Of a stretch of 30,437 nucleotides of DNA, positions 9,460 to 18,821 are shown in pieces. The translations under genes were made by a program, and so were the position numbers. Under the pieces are notes generated by a model, which worked only from the letters and a program-made list of their open reading frames with translations, ran no database searches and was not told the DNA's origin. The DNA is from Cladosporium sp. IMV 00045 (taxonomy: Eukaryota; Ascomycota; Dothideomycetes; Cladosporiales; Cladosporiaceae), in contig MSJI02000569.1 of the NCBI GenBank assembly GCA_001931905.2, positions 1 to 30,437 on the forward strand, given 5' to 3'. Position 1 is the stretch's first letter, and every line of letters begins with the position of its first letter.

Positions 9460-11791
9460 CTAAATGTCGCCACCGGCTGCAGTCGCGCCTCCACGACCAC
9501 CGCGGCCTCCACGGCCTCCACGCATACCCCTTCCGCGTCCACCACGACCGCCCCTGCCAGATTCGGAGTCGCTGCCGGTCGTAGCGCCACCTGCGGACTG
9601 GTAGCCACCGCGAGCCTCAGCACCGCCGCGAGCGTTAGGACCGCCGCGTCCGGTACCCCAGGAGCCTGCGCCGCCGAAGTTGCCGCGTCCACGTCCGCCC
9701 GGGTTGTAGGCGGCCATGCGCACGCCCTTGTGCTTCTCCAGGGCCTCCTTGGTGGGCACGCGGGTGAGGACGTCGTGCATCTGCTCGGAAGTCTCGAAGT
9801 GCGCGATCCAGGGTCCCTTGGCCGTCTTCTCCACGTTGGTGATCTTGGCGGCGTCGTCGGCGCTGAAGAGCTGGGATTTGACGTCGTCGGGGGATTGCAC
9901 GTCGAAGACGTTGGTGATGAAGATGCCCTTGGATTCGGGGCGAGGCTGGGCGGGTGATTGGCTGGGCTTGGAGTCGGTGCCGTTGGTTTGGGAAGCGTCC
10001 TTGCTGGGGAGGGTGGCGGTCGGTGCGGTTGCGCCGTTGGCGGTGAGGGCGGGTCCGGTCGGCTGGGGAGTGGCGGGCTTCTGCGCCTGAGCGGGCGAGG
10101 CGGGGTTCTGCTGAGGAATGTTAGGTCTGGGCTGGGCGGCCTGCTGGAGCTGCTGCGCCGCGAGCGGCTGCTGGGCTCTCTGCTGAGGAGGTTGGCTCAC
10201 TACAGGTTGCTGACCGCGACCTTGCTGCGGAGCAATGGGAGGCTGCTGGCCGCCGGGAGTTGGCAGGTTGCCCGCGGTCGGCGGGAGGCTAGCATTTGAC
10301 GGCGCAGCAGGAACACCCTGAGGCCTCTGCTGGGACTTGCTGCCACGGTGGGAGAAGTTGAAGCCTTGGGCGCGCATCTCAGTGCCGATGCGGCCCTGAT
10401 CGATATCCAGAACAAGCCAGCCGAAGGCAGCATCTGCCAGGTTGAAGTTCCACATGTTCTTGAAAGCACTCTCGTCCACCTGTCCGGTCTGAGGTCCACC
10501 ACCGAATGGGTTGCCACCGCTTGCGACAGAAGGCATCTTGCTGACAAGGTCGACAGCGTGCTGCAGGAGCTTGTGCTGTGCCTCGTTTTCTTGTACCGCA
10601 GGTTCCACCTCGTTCTTGACGGTCTCCCAGACATCGTTGAAGGAAGCCTTCGAAGCGGCGAGCTTGCCGCGGTAGTGATCGAGGGAGGGGTTGACGGAGA
10701 ATTCGTTGTATGAGCTGCCGTAACGGAAGTGCAGACCGGCGGAGATGGAGAAGTCGGCCTTGAGCGCAACAGACAGCTGGTTGAGGAGACCTTCTCTGGC
10801 GGGAGAAGCGTGGGTCACGAGCACACGGGTTTCTGTAGGGTCGTAAACGCGGTTCGCAGTGTCGATGAGCTCGCCGATCTGCAAGACAGTAGTCCACATG
10901 GTGCCCTGGCCACCAGCGATGGTTGTGCGGCCTTCGCCGTTGTCAAAGAGCTTGTGCATAACCACCGCGCCACCGAGTCCGAGCAAGCGGAGCTTCACAC
11001 CACCAACATCCAGTAATCTTGAGTGGGACTCGTCGATGACGTGCAGGTTGTCGATCTTGTACTCGCCAGAGCGCAGCTTCTCCAGGACTGATACATCCTC
11101 GCAGGCTCCCCAAACGGTGTATACGGGCACTTCAAGCTTGTAGGTTTTGTTGAGGAATTGAGGGAGCTCGGAGAGGGGAAGGCGATCTCTGAGGAAGCGG
11201 TCCTTGACAGACTGCTGAGGAGCGGCGGCGCGGGTGATTTCGGTCTTGACGGGTTCGGTGAGGAGGGGGGAGTATTGCGCGACGTGTTTGAGGGTCCTGT
11301 CGAGTGGTGTTAGTGTTGGGACATGTTGAATTGATAGACTGGTTTAGACCGACTTCTCGGCAATGCGCTCTATCGAGGTTTCATCGTAGAAGCCAAAGTC
11401 ACCGGTGTGGATGATGTAGTCGGCTTTGGCGTTGCGCGCGAGGTCGTTGAGCTGACGCAGGTGTCCTGGAGGGATGATAAGCGACTGGTGACATTGATGT
11501 GGCGAGGAGAAAGCGCACCTCTGACATCTGCGATACAGAGCACGCGAGCATGGCCGACCTGCTGCACGCGGCCCTGGTTGGGGTCGAGAGGCCTGGCGCC
11601 GGGGACGGGACCAGAAGGAGCGGGAGCGCCGTTAGGGATGTATGCTTGCGAGTAGGCGCGCGGCTGGGAGGGAGGTTGCTGGATTGAAGACGGATGTCAG
11701 TCGAGGTCCAATGCGGGAGGTGGTATGATTGAAGAGATGGATTGGAGCTGCAGTGGGTATACCGCAGACGACAAGGACGTACAGCAGCCAT
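9460..11791 (-). CDS. DUF2433 metallophosphoesterase-like protein with RGG tail
   Basis: Fungal DUF2433-type protein of unknown function, 705 residues from four exons: 11783-11791, 11519-11678, 11354-11465 and 9460-11296. The introns are 11679-11782 (104 nt), 11466-11518 (53 nt) and 11297-11353 (57 nt). The first coding exon is only nine bases (Met-Ala-Ala) before a strong GTACGT donor; its ATG is the first on this strand for about 300 nt. Residues about 47-290 resemble a calcineurin-like phosphoesterase fold: ADVRG (53-57) stands where the DxH motif would be, HTGDFGFYD (76-84) matches the GDxxD region, WGACED (156-161) replaces GNHD, and VTHASPARE (about 254-262) and GLHFRYG (281-287) sit in the later metal-ligand positions. 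Several canonical metal ligands are therefore missing. Then come a Gln/Pro/Ala-rich linker (about 412-548), a small alpha/beta region that could be RRM-like (about 550-624), and a glycine-arginine RGG tail (about 628-701). RNA binding is inferred from the tail. Confidence 0.85.
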
Positions 11792-12410
11792 GAGATCGGT
11801 GTCGTGTGGGAAAAGTCTCCGGGGTATCGTAAGAGGGAAATGAGGGAAAGAGGCGGGGGTGTATTGGAGGTGGTGGTAGTGGTGTCGTGTGAAGCGTCGT
11901 TGAAGAGGGGAGGATGGGGGTGTAGGTGGTGTAGATGTGGTGGTGGAGAGAGAAAGTGTGGATCAAAGCCAGGAATCAACACAGACAGGCAGAGAGAGGC
12001 AGGCAAGGAGATGATGGCAGACAGATGGGGGAGCTGTCGCTGTCGCTGCTGTTCGTTTCCCGCTGCAATTGGCTGGCTGATGCTGCTAACGCTCGGAGGT
12101 GAACATAAGGCAGGCAGGCAATCAGGCAGCAATGAGTTCTATGCTATGCTCTCTTCCTACCCATATCGGTGGTATATACCTCTCACTCACCACTATCTCG
12201 ATGCTCATTTTCATTGATAAATCCGATCAATTTACTCTCTCTACCGTTGCTTGTTGTCATATCTCTTCCTATCTTGAATCCCTTCCATATCTGGCTGACA
12301 CGAGCCACAATGCGGCGTTGTTACTTGCAACCACCGTAGCCAACCAGCTACATGTATGTGACAAGTCGACTAGTGAGCTGCGAGAGCGATGCCCGACTAC
12401 CTGATGCTAC

Positions 12411-12430
12411 TTCACTTCACTTCACTTCAT
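12411..12430. repeat. TTCAC pentamer tandem repeat
   Basis: Three perfect tandem TTCAC units followed by a fourth ending in T. It lies in the divergent promoter region upstream of the E1 beta gene and may simply be slippage in a pyrimidine-rich leader. Confidence 0.7.
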
Positions 12431-12440
12431 ATACATTCCA

Positions 12441-12447
12441 CACGTGA
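12441..12447. promoter_or_regulatory. Candidate E-box (CACGTGA)
   Basis: A perfect palindromic CACGTG core followed by A. In ascomycetes this core is bound by bHLH factors such as Cbf1-type proteins. It lies about 300 bp upstream of the E1 beta start codon. A six-base palindrome occurs by chance about once per 4 kb, so this is only a candidate. Confidence 0.25.
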
Positions 12448-12742
12448 CCATCATGTGAGCTCGTGTCACCTCACTCCCTCACCCTGCACCCTGCATGTCA
12501 TCGCGTGTGCGGCTCAAGTCCACGCGCCTGCACCTCAAACCCAATCTCTTACTCCTCGGTTAGGTGTCTCGAATGCGGCGGCTTAAGCATGGGAAAGCCG
12601 ATCACAACCGCTCACAAACAACTCTCTTGAACCACACCTCATCCTCTCAGGGCCTTGTGAGTACTCCTGCACTCGTCTTAGACGTCCAATTCAACTAGAC
12701 AATTCATCTTGTAATGCTGCCTCCTTCAATTGCTCTTCAATC

Positions 12743-13945
12743 ATGATCCGCTCCATTGCGCGGCCATCGACAACCCCTCGCTTCATCGTCACCTGTGCCA
12801 ATCCATCCATCCCACATGCACGCCGTGCCTACGCCTCACATCCAGCCAAAGCCCGTCTGAACATCCCTACCGACTTCAGCACCACCCAAGTCCTCTCCCA
12901 CACATCCAAAGACGCCCTTTCAAATCCAGAACTCTCCTCCCACGCCCGCAATGGCACCACATCGAGACAAAACCTCTTCCAAGCCATCAACTCCGCCCTC
13001 TCGCACGCCCTCCGCTCCGACAACCGCGTGCTCCTCTTCGGCGAAGACGTTGCCTTCGGTGGCGTCTTCCGCTGCTCCATGAACCTCGCCAACGAATTCG
13101 GCGAGGACCGCGTCTTCAACACCCCATTGACCGAGCAAGGCATCGCCGGGTTCGCCATCGGCGCAGCAATGGAAGGCATGCGACCCATCGCCGAAATCCA
13201 ATTCGCGGACTACGTCTACCCGGCCTTCGACCAAATCGTCAACGAAGCCGCCAAAATCCGCTACCGCGCCGGCGTCAACGCCGACAAACAGAGCTGCGGC
13301 GGGCTCGTCGTGAGAATGCCCGCCGGTGGCGTCGGTCACGGCGCCCTCTACCACTCTCAATCTCCCGAATCGCTCTTCACGCACATCCCCGGCGTGCGCG
13401 TCGTCGTTCCCCGCTCGCCTTCTCAAGCCAAAGGCCTCCTCCTCGCGGCGGTGCAGTGCAACGATCCCGTCGTCTTCCTCGAGCCTAAAATCCTCTACCG
13501 CGCCGCCGTCGAGCACGTCCCTGCGGAAGCCTACACTTTGCCTCTGAGCAAAGCGGAAATCCTCAAGCAGGGCAAAGACGTCACCATCGTCTCCTACGGC
13601 ACGCCACTGTACACCTGCTCCTCGGCCATTGCTGCCGCAGAGCGGGACTTCAAGTGCAGCGTCGAGCTCATCGATCTCAGAACCATCTATCCCTGGGATC
13701 GCGAGACGGTTATGAATTCCGTCAACAAGACCGGCAGGCTGGTTGTCGTCCATGAGAGCATGGTGAACGCGGGCGTGGGCGCTGAGGTCGCCGCGACGGT
13801 GCAGGAGGGTTGTTTCCTGCGACTGGAAGCGCCTGTTCAGAGAGTGGCAGGCTGGAGCACACATCCCGGTCTCGCTTACGAAAAGTTCAATGTCCCCGAT
13901 GTGGCGAGGGTTTATGATGCTGTTAGGGCGGCGTTGGAGTATTAG
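12743..13945 (+). CDS. BCKDHB: 2-oxoisovalerate dehydrogenase E1 beta subunit (BCKDH E1 beta), mitochondrial
   Basis: Beta subunit of the thiamine-diphosphate-dependent E1 component of the branched-chain 2-oxo-acid dehydrogenase complex, which decarboxylates the keto acids from leucine, isoleucine and valine in the mitochondrial matrix. It is 400 residues in one exon. Residues 1 to about 35 are rich in Arg, Ser and Thr and almost free of acidic residues, as in a mitochondrial targeting peptide. The pyrimidine-binding transketolase domain follows (about 73-250): LLFGEDVAFGGVFRC (97-111), NTPLTEQGIAGFAIG (126-140) with the ThDP-activating Glu131, and IQFADYVYPAFDQI (152-165). The C-terminal transketolase domain (about 265-390) shows DVTIVSYG, VELIDLRTIYPWD and HESMVNAGVGAE. 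FRCS after the GEDV motif and overall similarity favour the branched-chain enzyme over pyruvate dehydrogenase E1 beta. The E1 alpha partner is not in this window. Confidence 0.95.
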   Translation: MIRSIARPSTTPRFIVTCANPSIPHARRAYASHPAKARLNIPTDFSTTQVLSHTSKDALSNPELSSHARNGTTSRQNLFQAINSALSHALRSDNRVLLFGEDVAFGGVFRCSMNLANEFGEDRVFNTPLTEQGIAGFAIGAAMEGMRPIAEIQFADYVYPAFDQIVNEAAKIRYRAGVNADKQSCGGLVVRMPAGGVGHGALYHSQSPESLFTHIPGVRVVVPRSPSQAKGLLLAAVQCNDPVVFLEPKILYRAAVEHVPAEAYTLPLSKAEILKQGKDVTIVSYGTPLYTCSSAIAAAERDFKCSVELIDLRTIYPWDRETVMNSVNKTGRLVVVHESMVNAGVGAEVAATVQEGCFLRLEAPVQRVAGWSTHPGLAYEKFNVPDVARVYDAVRAALEY

Positions 13946-14312
13946 ATCAGATGAGGCGATGAAGGTTTAATGATAAAATGAAACGATCGATCTATTGTTT
14001 TTTTTTTCCCCAATCCTCAATGGTCGTCTACTCTTTGACCATGCACAGTAGTACGTCGAATCAACGCGAGGTAATATCAGTACGACAAGAGACCGAGACC
14101 TGCCGGATCAACAGTTCTATATATGCACGACGAACTTACCTCTTTAAGAGATCGACAAGTTCCTCACAACGCACACATTTCCACAAAAAGAATATAGGTA
14201 TCGAAACAAGTCGCATTTCTGTACTCAATACATCGATCTTTGATATTTTAAAAGGCAAAGGCTAAAGAGTGCCTGTATCATCATTCCAAGGGAAGAAAAT
14301 ATAAAAACAAAA
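13946..14312. other. Intergenic region between BCKDH E1 beta and tRNA-Ala
   Basis: This 367-bp region contains the E1 beta 3' UTR. It is AT-rich toward the right. The bases just left of the tRNA (about 14294-14312), read on the minus strand, give TTTTGTTTTT, a good RNA polymerase III terminator. No coding sequence is seen. Confidence 0.6.
14303..14312 (-). terminator. Pol III terminator of tRNA-Ala
   Basis: Directly after the discriminator base the minus strand reads TTTTGTTTTT, two T runs of four and five. RNA polymerase III stops at runs of four or more T, so this is the expected terminator of the adjoining tRNA gene. Confidence 0.7.
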
Positions 14313-14394
14313 TGGAGAGGTAGGTGATCGAAACCTAGACCTTCCGCAATCTGCTGGATGCAAAGCGGACGCTCTGCCACTGAGCTACATCCCC
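14313..14394 (-). tRNA. tRNA-Ala (anticodon UGC), with a short intron and divergent arms
   Basis: The minus strand folds as a tRNA. Acceptor 5' strand is GGGGATG (14394-14388), followed by TA and a D arm GCTC-AGTGGCA-GAGC containing a good A box. The anticodon stem TCCGC/GCGGA is perfect, and its loop begins TTTGCA with anticodon TGC at 14362-14360. The loop is ten bases too long, which fits an intron after position 37 (about 14349-14358). The T arm is TAGGT-TTCGATC-ACCTA, and the acceptor 3' strand is CCTCTCC plus discriminator A. Two features are unusual: the sixth acceptor pair is T-C, and the nearly universal G53-C61 pair is T-A, which weakens the B box. A pol III terminator follows directly. 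It may be a working divergent copy or a decaying pseudogene. Confidence 0.75.
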
Positions 14395-15065
14395 ATGAGT
14401 GCTGAATTCAGAACCAAAATTGAATATATACTTTTACGCTTTGATTTGACGAGATGGAAAATAAATCGCGTCGTTGGACTTCACTTGCTCAATTGATACC
14501 ACAAATCCTAAGAGATGTTCTGAGGATGACTTCGCATACAGTACATGTGTGGACCTGCCATCTCTTGGGGTCTGCCCGCGTTGCTGGCAGCTCGGACAAA
14601 TCTCATGATCGTGGTAGGCCATGCAACACTTCCATCTCTCACAGAGATGGTGTGGAAAGAAACCAAGAAGGCCACCGACACGATGAACCTCGTATACCGC
14701 GAACAACGTGTTATGTATCGCTCTTTAAGGATGTTCGCTGGATTCGATTGATACATGGGCTCGTTCGGCATGACAGTATGATCCGGCTTGCAGTGGCTGA
14801 ATGGCCACCTCAAAAACATGGCCACATTCCAATGCTCTGGACCGGTAACGGAGCCGCATACCACGGCAGCCCTGGGACCACAACATCATGTGGGAGCCAC
14901 CGGTCTGGACACAATGCGATGGCAGATTGATACATCCCCAAACCATTGCGCCAACTCAACCAGATCAACTAGCATGCAGGAGTCTCTCTGGACGGTCAGT
15001 AACTACGGATTCTTCACGCGCCGAATATCAGATTTGAGCATGCATATACCCTGGACGCTGGCGAT
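14395..15065. promoter_or_regulatory. Upstream region of the large membrane-protein gene
   Basis: This 671-bp region precedes the long plus-strand gene. Its right part should be the promoter and 5' UTR. Open frames here (for example 14454-14930) show no domain, no coherent composition and competing frames on both strands, so I regard them as chance. An upstream exon of the membrane protein cannot be excluded. Confidence 0.45.
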
Positions 15066-18000
15066 ATGAGACATCTCCTAGCGCATCACTCAGACCAGTG
15101 GTCACTGCGACGCGTTGCGGTCATGAAGCGACAAGCCGCTGCGAACCCCATCGAAGCTGGATCTGCACCTGCGCCTGCATCAGCCGCCACCGCAGGAGCG
15201 AGCTCGACATCTCTGTACCTCGGAGTAGGAATCGGTGTTGGAGGCGCGATCTTGATCGCCTGCATCGTTGTGATCGTTCAGATCGCGCGCAAGCGAGCGG
15301 AGCACAAGAAAGCGCTGGCGGAGCTGGAGCAGGGCCACGCAGTGCAAGTCGCGCAGACTCGAAATGCGCGCTGCGACGTACCGCGACCGATCAGTTTTGC
15401 GCGCGCCGGGAGGTTGATCCCAATTCATGGGAAGGGGGGTTGGGGCGCGTTGGGTTCGAATGAGGAGGTGAATGAGCCCGAGCCTGCCAGCGGTCATCCG
15501 ATGCGGAAACGAACGTCTTATATTTCCCTGCCGAAACGGATCAAGCAGCAGGGAATCCCGCTGAAGCGACTGAAGTATTTGTCGGCTATCATTGAGAGCC
15601 CCAGGAGTCGCTCTGTTCACTCGCCTACACCGGAGATTCAGGCATTACCGGAGCTGCCACCGTCTTCGAAGGGCCGCAAACGGGCTGCAATAATAAGCCC
15701 CAAAGTGCCAGACCACGAAATCACTCAAGCAAATGATGCGTTCGTTGGACCATCAAGCCCTAAACCAAACGTGCTACCTTCATTCGCCATACGCTCGCCT
15801 GGAAGATACGGCGCGACCTTTGTCGAGGAAAGCCCCAAAGCCAAACGATCCCGTCCAATAAGCGCTTTGGTCCACCCAACACCAGACAGCGACGTCTTCG
15901 GACCTGTAGGCGGCAATGTAAGACCACCAATGCATGCTCGTTCCATCAGCCTCGGCGCAAATAGAGCTGCAAGTCAACCACCTTCCGGCCCCGTGCCGCC
16001 TTTGCCAGTCATAGCACCTCATCATGCGCAGACTATCGCTGCTCGGAATGGATTCAATTTCTCGAGAATGTCTTGTTCCAGCCAAGAATCGGCTGGCAGC
16101 TCTGTTCTGATCACAAGTCCAATCTTGCGTGGTCCGGATGAGTGCATACCATCGCCGAGCTTGGAGCAGTTGGTTGCTGCGGATGACAGTGCGTCTCTGA
16201 AGACGGTATCACAGAGACAGTGGCAGAAACCTCTGATCGCGGGACCACGGCCTATACCAGATACGTCGCCCACCGTCCCAGCCTGCGCCATGGGCCATCA
16301 TCACAAGTCTTCCGTCCGCAGTAACGTCGCTCGCTACAGCGGCGATAGTGAACTCAGTCGCCAGCTATCTACGACGAGTTTCAACTCTTCTCTGGATAAC
16401 GACAGGACCAACCGCCTCTCTATACCAAGACTGGGCACTGCAGACCGCGTCAGCATTCGCAGCGTTTCCTCTATGAACTCATTGAAAAGCGACTCGGGGG
16501 TCAAGAAAATCAACACGCCACGCAAAGTATCACGATGCTCGACGACAGTCTCTGAGAACGGATCACCAGCCGAGAGACCAAGGGCGAGTGTCCTACGAGA
16601 CATCAGCGGAAATGCAGGCACACCTAGCCGACAAGCATCGAACGCTACTCAAGATTCCTCTCGAAGCAGTAACGGCAATCCGTTCCAATGGGACAGCGCA
16701 CCGCTGCAGAAACCATCAGCGCTGAAAGGCAGTCCTAATGCGCGCAAAGGCCACAGGAGGCAGAACTGCGTACGCATCTCGACACTCACGCCGCAAATCC
16801 TCGGACCACCGCCCAGCAGACCAACAAGTCCCAGTATCATGCACGGTATCGAGGAAGAACCGTCAGAAGCCGGCTGTGAGAATCCGATGGGAGGCTTGCC
16901 TTTCGTGTCAAACCAGTCTCGTCTATCTCGACCTCCAAGCGCCTCCGTCTTCGCACCGCATCTACGCATCTCCACTCTTCGTGCATCTCTGACTTCGACG
17001 TCTCCCACCTTGAACACCTGGACAACTTTTCAAGAACACGGACTGCCTTCTCAACCGTCTGATTCGATGCTTTCAATATCTGCCTCACCCGGGACGATTG
17101 GCACTCGACCTGCATCCAGACAATCTGGCCGGTCGTCGAACTATAGCATTCCCTCTTTTCCCAGCCCGAGTAAAACAACCGTGACCGCTGTGCAGCGAGA
17201 CCAGCCCGTTCCTGAATTCTACTTCACTCGCCCTTCGACAGATGAACCGACTTTTGACTTTGGTTGGGAGCGAGAGCATTGTGAGCAAGACAGACCTCCT
17301 GTGTTTAATCTGGACATCGCGGAAAACACCGAACTACCTTCAAGTCCACCACTTCCCGTCTCAAAGGTCGACGAGTACGATCCTGCTTGGCCTTTCCTTA
17401 CGATACCGAAGCAAGATGGATCACAGGAGTATGATCCGGCAAGTCCAGCTTTTGTAGAGGTAGCGACAGAGCCGAGCCATAGTTCTCCCATGGCCAGCAC
17501 GGTCACGTTCTCAGACGACACGGCGCGCTACAGCAGAGCAACATCCTACCACGATGAGTATCAGCCAGACTCGCCTCCATGCTCACCAAAGAGCATGCCG
17601 CAAGGCTTTGGAACATTCTCTCCAGAAAGTCTAGACGATGACCACTCCGCTTCTTCCACGCCACGCGCCACGCCCTCGACGAATGAGAAATTGACCTCCG
17701 CCAACGCGAGCACTATAATGGCTAGATTGGAGTCACACAAGCGCAAAGTCGACTTCCCTGGCGCACCTCTCCTTCCACCACCCATAGACGACAACCCCGT
17801 CCCATTCCCGCTGAACACCACTCGAAACCGCTCAGTATCAACCACAGCACATCTCCAACCCAATCGCCCACCGCCAACACCGCCCAACCTCTCACCAGAC
17901 AACACCGACATCCCGACCTCCCTCCTCCCCGGCCCCCAACACAACCACTCCGAAACCTCCTCTCCCTCACCCTCCCCGTCACCAACCAAGCCAACAAGAC

Positions 18001-18821
18001 TAACATCCCCCACCCCCCTCGGCCCACGCACCAAACCCCCCAAACCGCTCTCGAAGCAGATCATCGCCCTGCGCCGCATGAACTCCGAAATGGAACTCGA
18101 CCCCTCACCCTCGCGCCAGAGCAGACGCTACATCCACGGTCTGGGGCGCGAGCCAGCCCCTCTCCTGCCGTGGATTGGCGAGCCGGATCTCGCGGAGAGC
18201 AGTACGACGGACTTGTTCGATTTCGACTTCCGCGGCGTCGGTGAGCGGGAGGTCGACGCGGGCGGGGGCGCGGAGGAGGGGGAGGGCGAGGATGGGGATC
18301 TTGGCGTTGGGGTCCCGACTAGTGCGCTGGATTATGTCGATTTGTCGGATATCGAGCGCAGGCTCGAGGGTGCGCTGGCTGGGTTCGACGTGCCGGCTTG
18401 TGTTGATGAGCCGATTCGGGAGGAGGGGAGGGCGTCTTCTTTGTCGGCTTGTTCGTCGTCGTCGGTGGCGTGTTGTTCTTCGCCTTCGCCGGATATGCCA
18501 CCGTCTTCGAAGATTTGTCTTCCGGAGAAGGAGAACGAAAAGGGAGAAGATCAAAGAGAAGAAGAGGAGGACGACGAAGGCATCTCCTCCAGCGTATGGG
18601 AAGACGGCGAGAAATTTTGGGAACGCACTAGCCTGAGTACCATCCCAGGAAGCAGCCCTTCGGACGCCGAAAAGTTGCGGGCTCTGCAGACTCCTCCGGT
18701 GGGATTCTCTGTGAGTGGCAAGAGAGGGTTGGGCGAAAGGAGGGGCCGGTTGCAGAGGTCAGCTGGCGTGGTGGCTACGCCGAGGAGTTTGTATGATGCG
18801 GATGGGTTTTTGAAGAGTTAG
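15066..18821 (+). CDS. Large single-pass membrane protein, disordered cytoplasmic region, function unknown
   Basis: A 1251-residue open frame with no intron; I do not recognise a named family. Residues about 50-73 form one strongly hydrophobic segment (LYLGVGIGVGGAILIACIV and following), preceded by an Ala/Pro/Ser-rich stretch and followed at once by RKRAEHKK. By the positive-inside rule the short N-terminus is outside or lumenal and the rest cytoplasmic. Just after the membrane lies an apparently ordered stretch (about 75-130: AELEQGHAVQVAQTRNARC, RPISFARAGRLIPIHGKG). The remaining 1100 residues are Ser/Pro/Thr-rich with many SP and TP sites and polybasic patches, consistent with a phosphorylated scaffold. 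Near the C-terminus are acidic patches, including EEEEDDEG, and a final RSLYDADGFLKS. Start: ATG at 15066 is used, but ATG at 15123 (removing 19 residues) is equally plausible, and an upstream exon cannot be excluded. Codon use and continuity make it a real gene. Confidence 0.85.
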   Translation: MRHLLAHHSDQWSLRRVAVMKRQAAANPIEAGSAPAPASAATAGASSTSLYLGVGIGVGGAILIACIVVIVQIARKRAEHKKALAELEQGHAVQVAQTRNARCDVPRPISFARAGRLIPIHGKGGWGALGSNEEVNEPEPASGHPMRKRTSYISLPKRIKQQGIPLKRLKYLSAIIESPRSRSVHSPTPEIQALPELPPSSKGRKRAAIISPKVPDHEITQANDAFVGPSSPKPNVLPSFAIRSPGRYGATFVEESPKAKRSRPISALVHPTPDSDVFGPVGGNVRPPMHARSISLGANRAASQPPSGPVPPLPVIAPHHAQTIAARNGFNFSRMSCSSQESAGSSVLITSPILRGPDECIPSPSLEQLVAADDSASLKTVSQRQWQKPLIAGPRPIPDTSPTVPACAMGHHHKSSVRSNVARYSGDSELSRQLSTTSFNSSLDNDRTNRLSIPRLGTADRVSIRSVSSMNSLKSDSGVKKINTPRKVSRCSTTVSENGSPAERPRASVLRDISGNAGTPSRQASNATQDSSRSSNGNPFQWDSAPLQKPSALKGSPNARKGHRRQNCVRISTLTPQILGPPPSRPTSPSIMHGIEEEPSEAGCENPMGGLPFVSNQSRLSRPPSASVFAPHLRISTLRASLTSTSPTLNTWTTFQEHGLPSQPSDSMLSISASPGTIGTRPASRQSGRSSNYSIPSFPSPSKTTVTAVQRDQPVPEFYFTRPSTDEPTFDFGWEREHCEQDRPPVFNLDIAENTELPSSPPLPVSKVDEYDPAWPFLTIPKQDGSQEYDPASPAFVEVATEPSHSSPMASTVTFSDDTARYSRATSYHDEYQPDSPPCSPKSMPQGFGTFSPESLDDDHSASSTPRATPSTNEKLTSANASTIMARLESHKRKVDFPGAPLLPPPIDDNPVPFPLNTTRNRSVSTTAHLQPNRPPPTPPNLSPDNTDIPTSLLPGPQHNHSETSSPSPSPSPTKPTRLTSPTPLGPRTKPPKPLSKQIIALRRMNSEMELDPSPSRQSRRYIHGLGREPAPLLPWIGEPDLAESSTTDLFDFDFRGVGEREVDAGGGAEEGEGEDGDLGVGVPTSALDYVDLSDIERRLEGALAGFDVPACVDEPIREEGRASSLSACSSSSVACCSSPSPDMPPSSKICLPEKENEKGEDQREEEEDDEGISSSVWEDGEKFWERTSLSTIPGSSPSDAEKLRALQTPPVGFSVSGKRGLGERRGRLQRSAGVVATPRSLYDADGFLKS

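Larger units (their letters stand above)
11792..12742. promoter_or_regulatory. Divergent promoter region, DUF2433 gene and BCKDH E1 beta
   Basis: This 951-bp region separates two divergent start codons. Its left third (about 11800-12060), read on the minus strand, is very pyrimidine-rich and free of ATG, as expected for the DUF2433 leader. A pentamer repeat of TTCAC (three perfect units plus TTCAT) is at 12411-12430. A CACGTGA E-box-type site is at 12441-12447. No other gene is supported. Confidence 0.55.

Noticed and set aside
11399..12132. Long minus-strand frames of 130 and 166 codons in the leader of the DUF2433 gene
   Set aside because: They read through the introns and the pyrimidine-rich leader in the wrong frame. 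The spliced four-exon model explains the region better.
12920..13864. 314-codon minus-strand frame opposite the E1 beta gene
   Set aside because: It is the antisense shadow of a strongly coding, GC-biased gene and has no domain of its own.
14454..14930. 158-codon open frame upstream of the membrane-protein gene
   Set aside because: Random-looking composition, competing frames on both strands, and position in the expected promoter.
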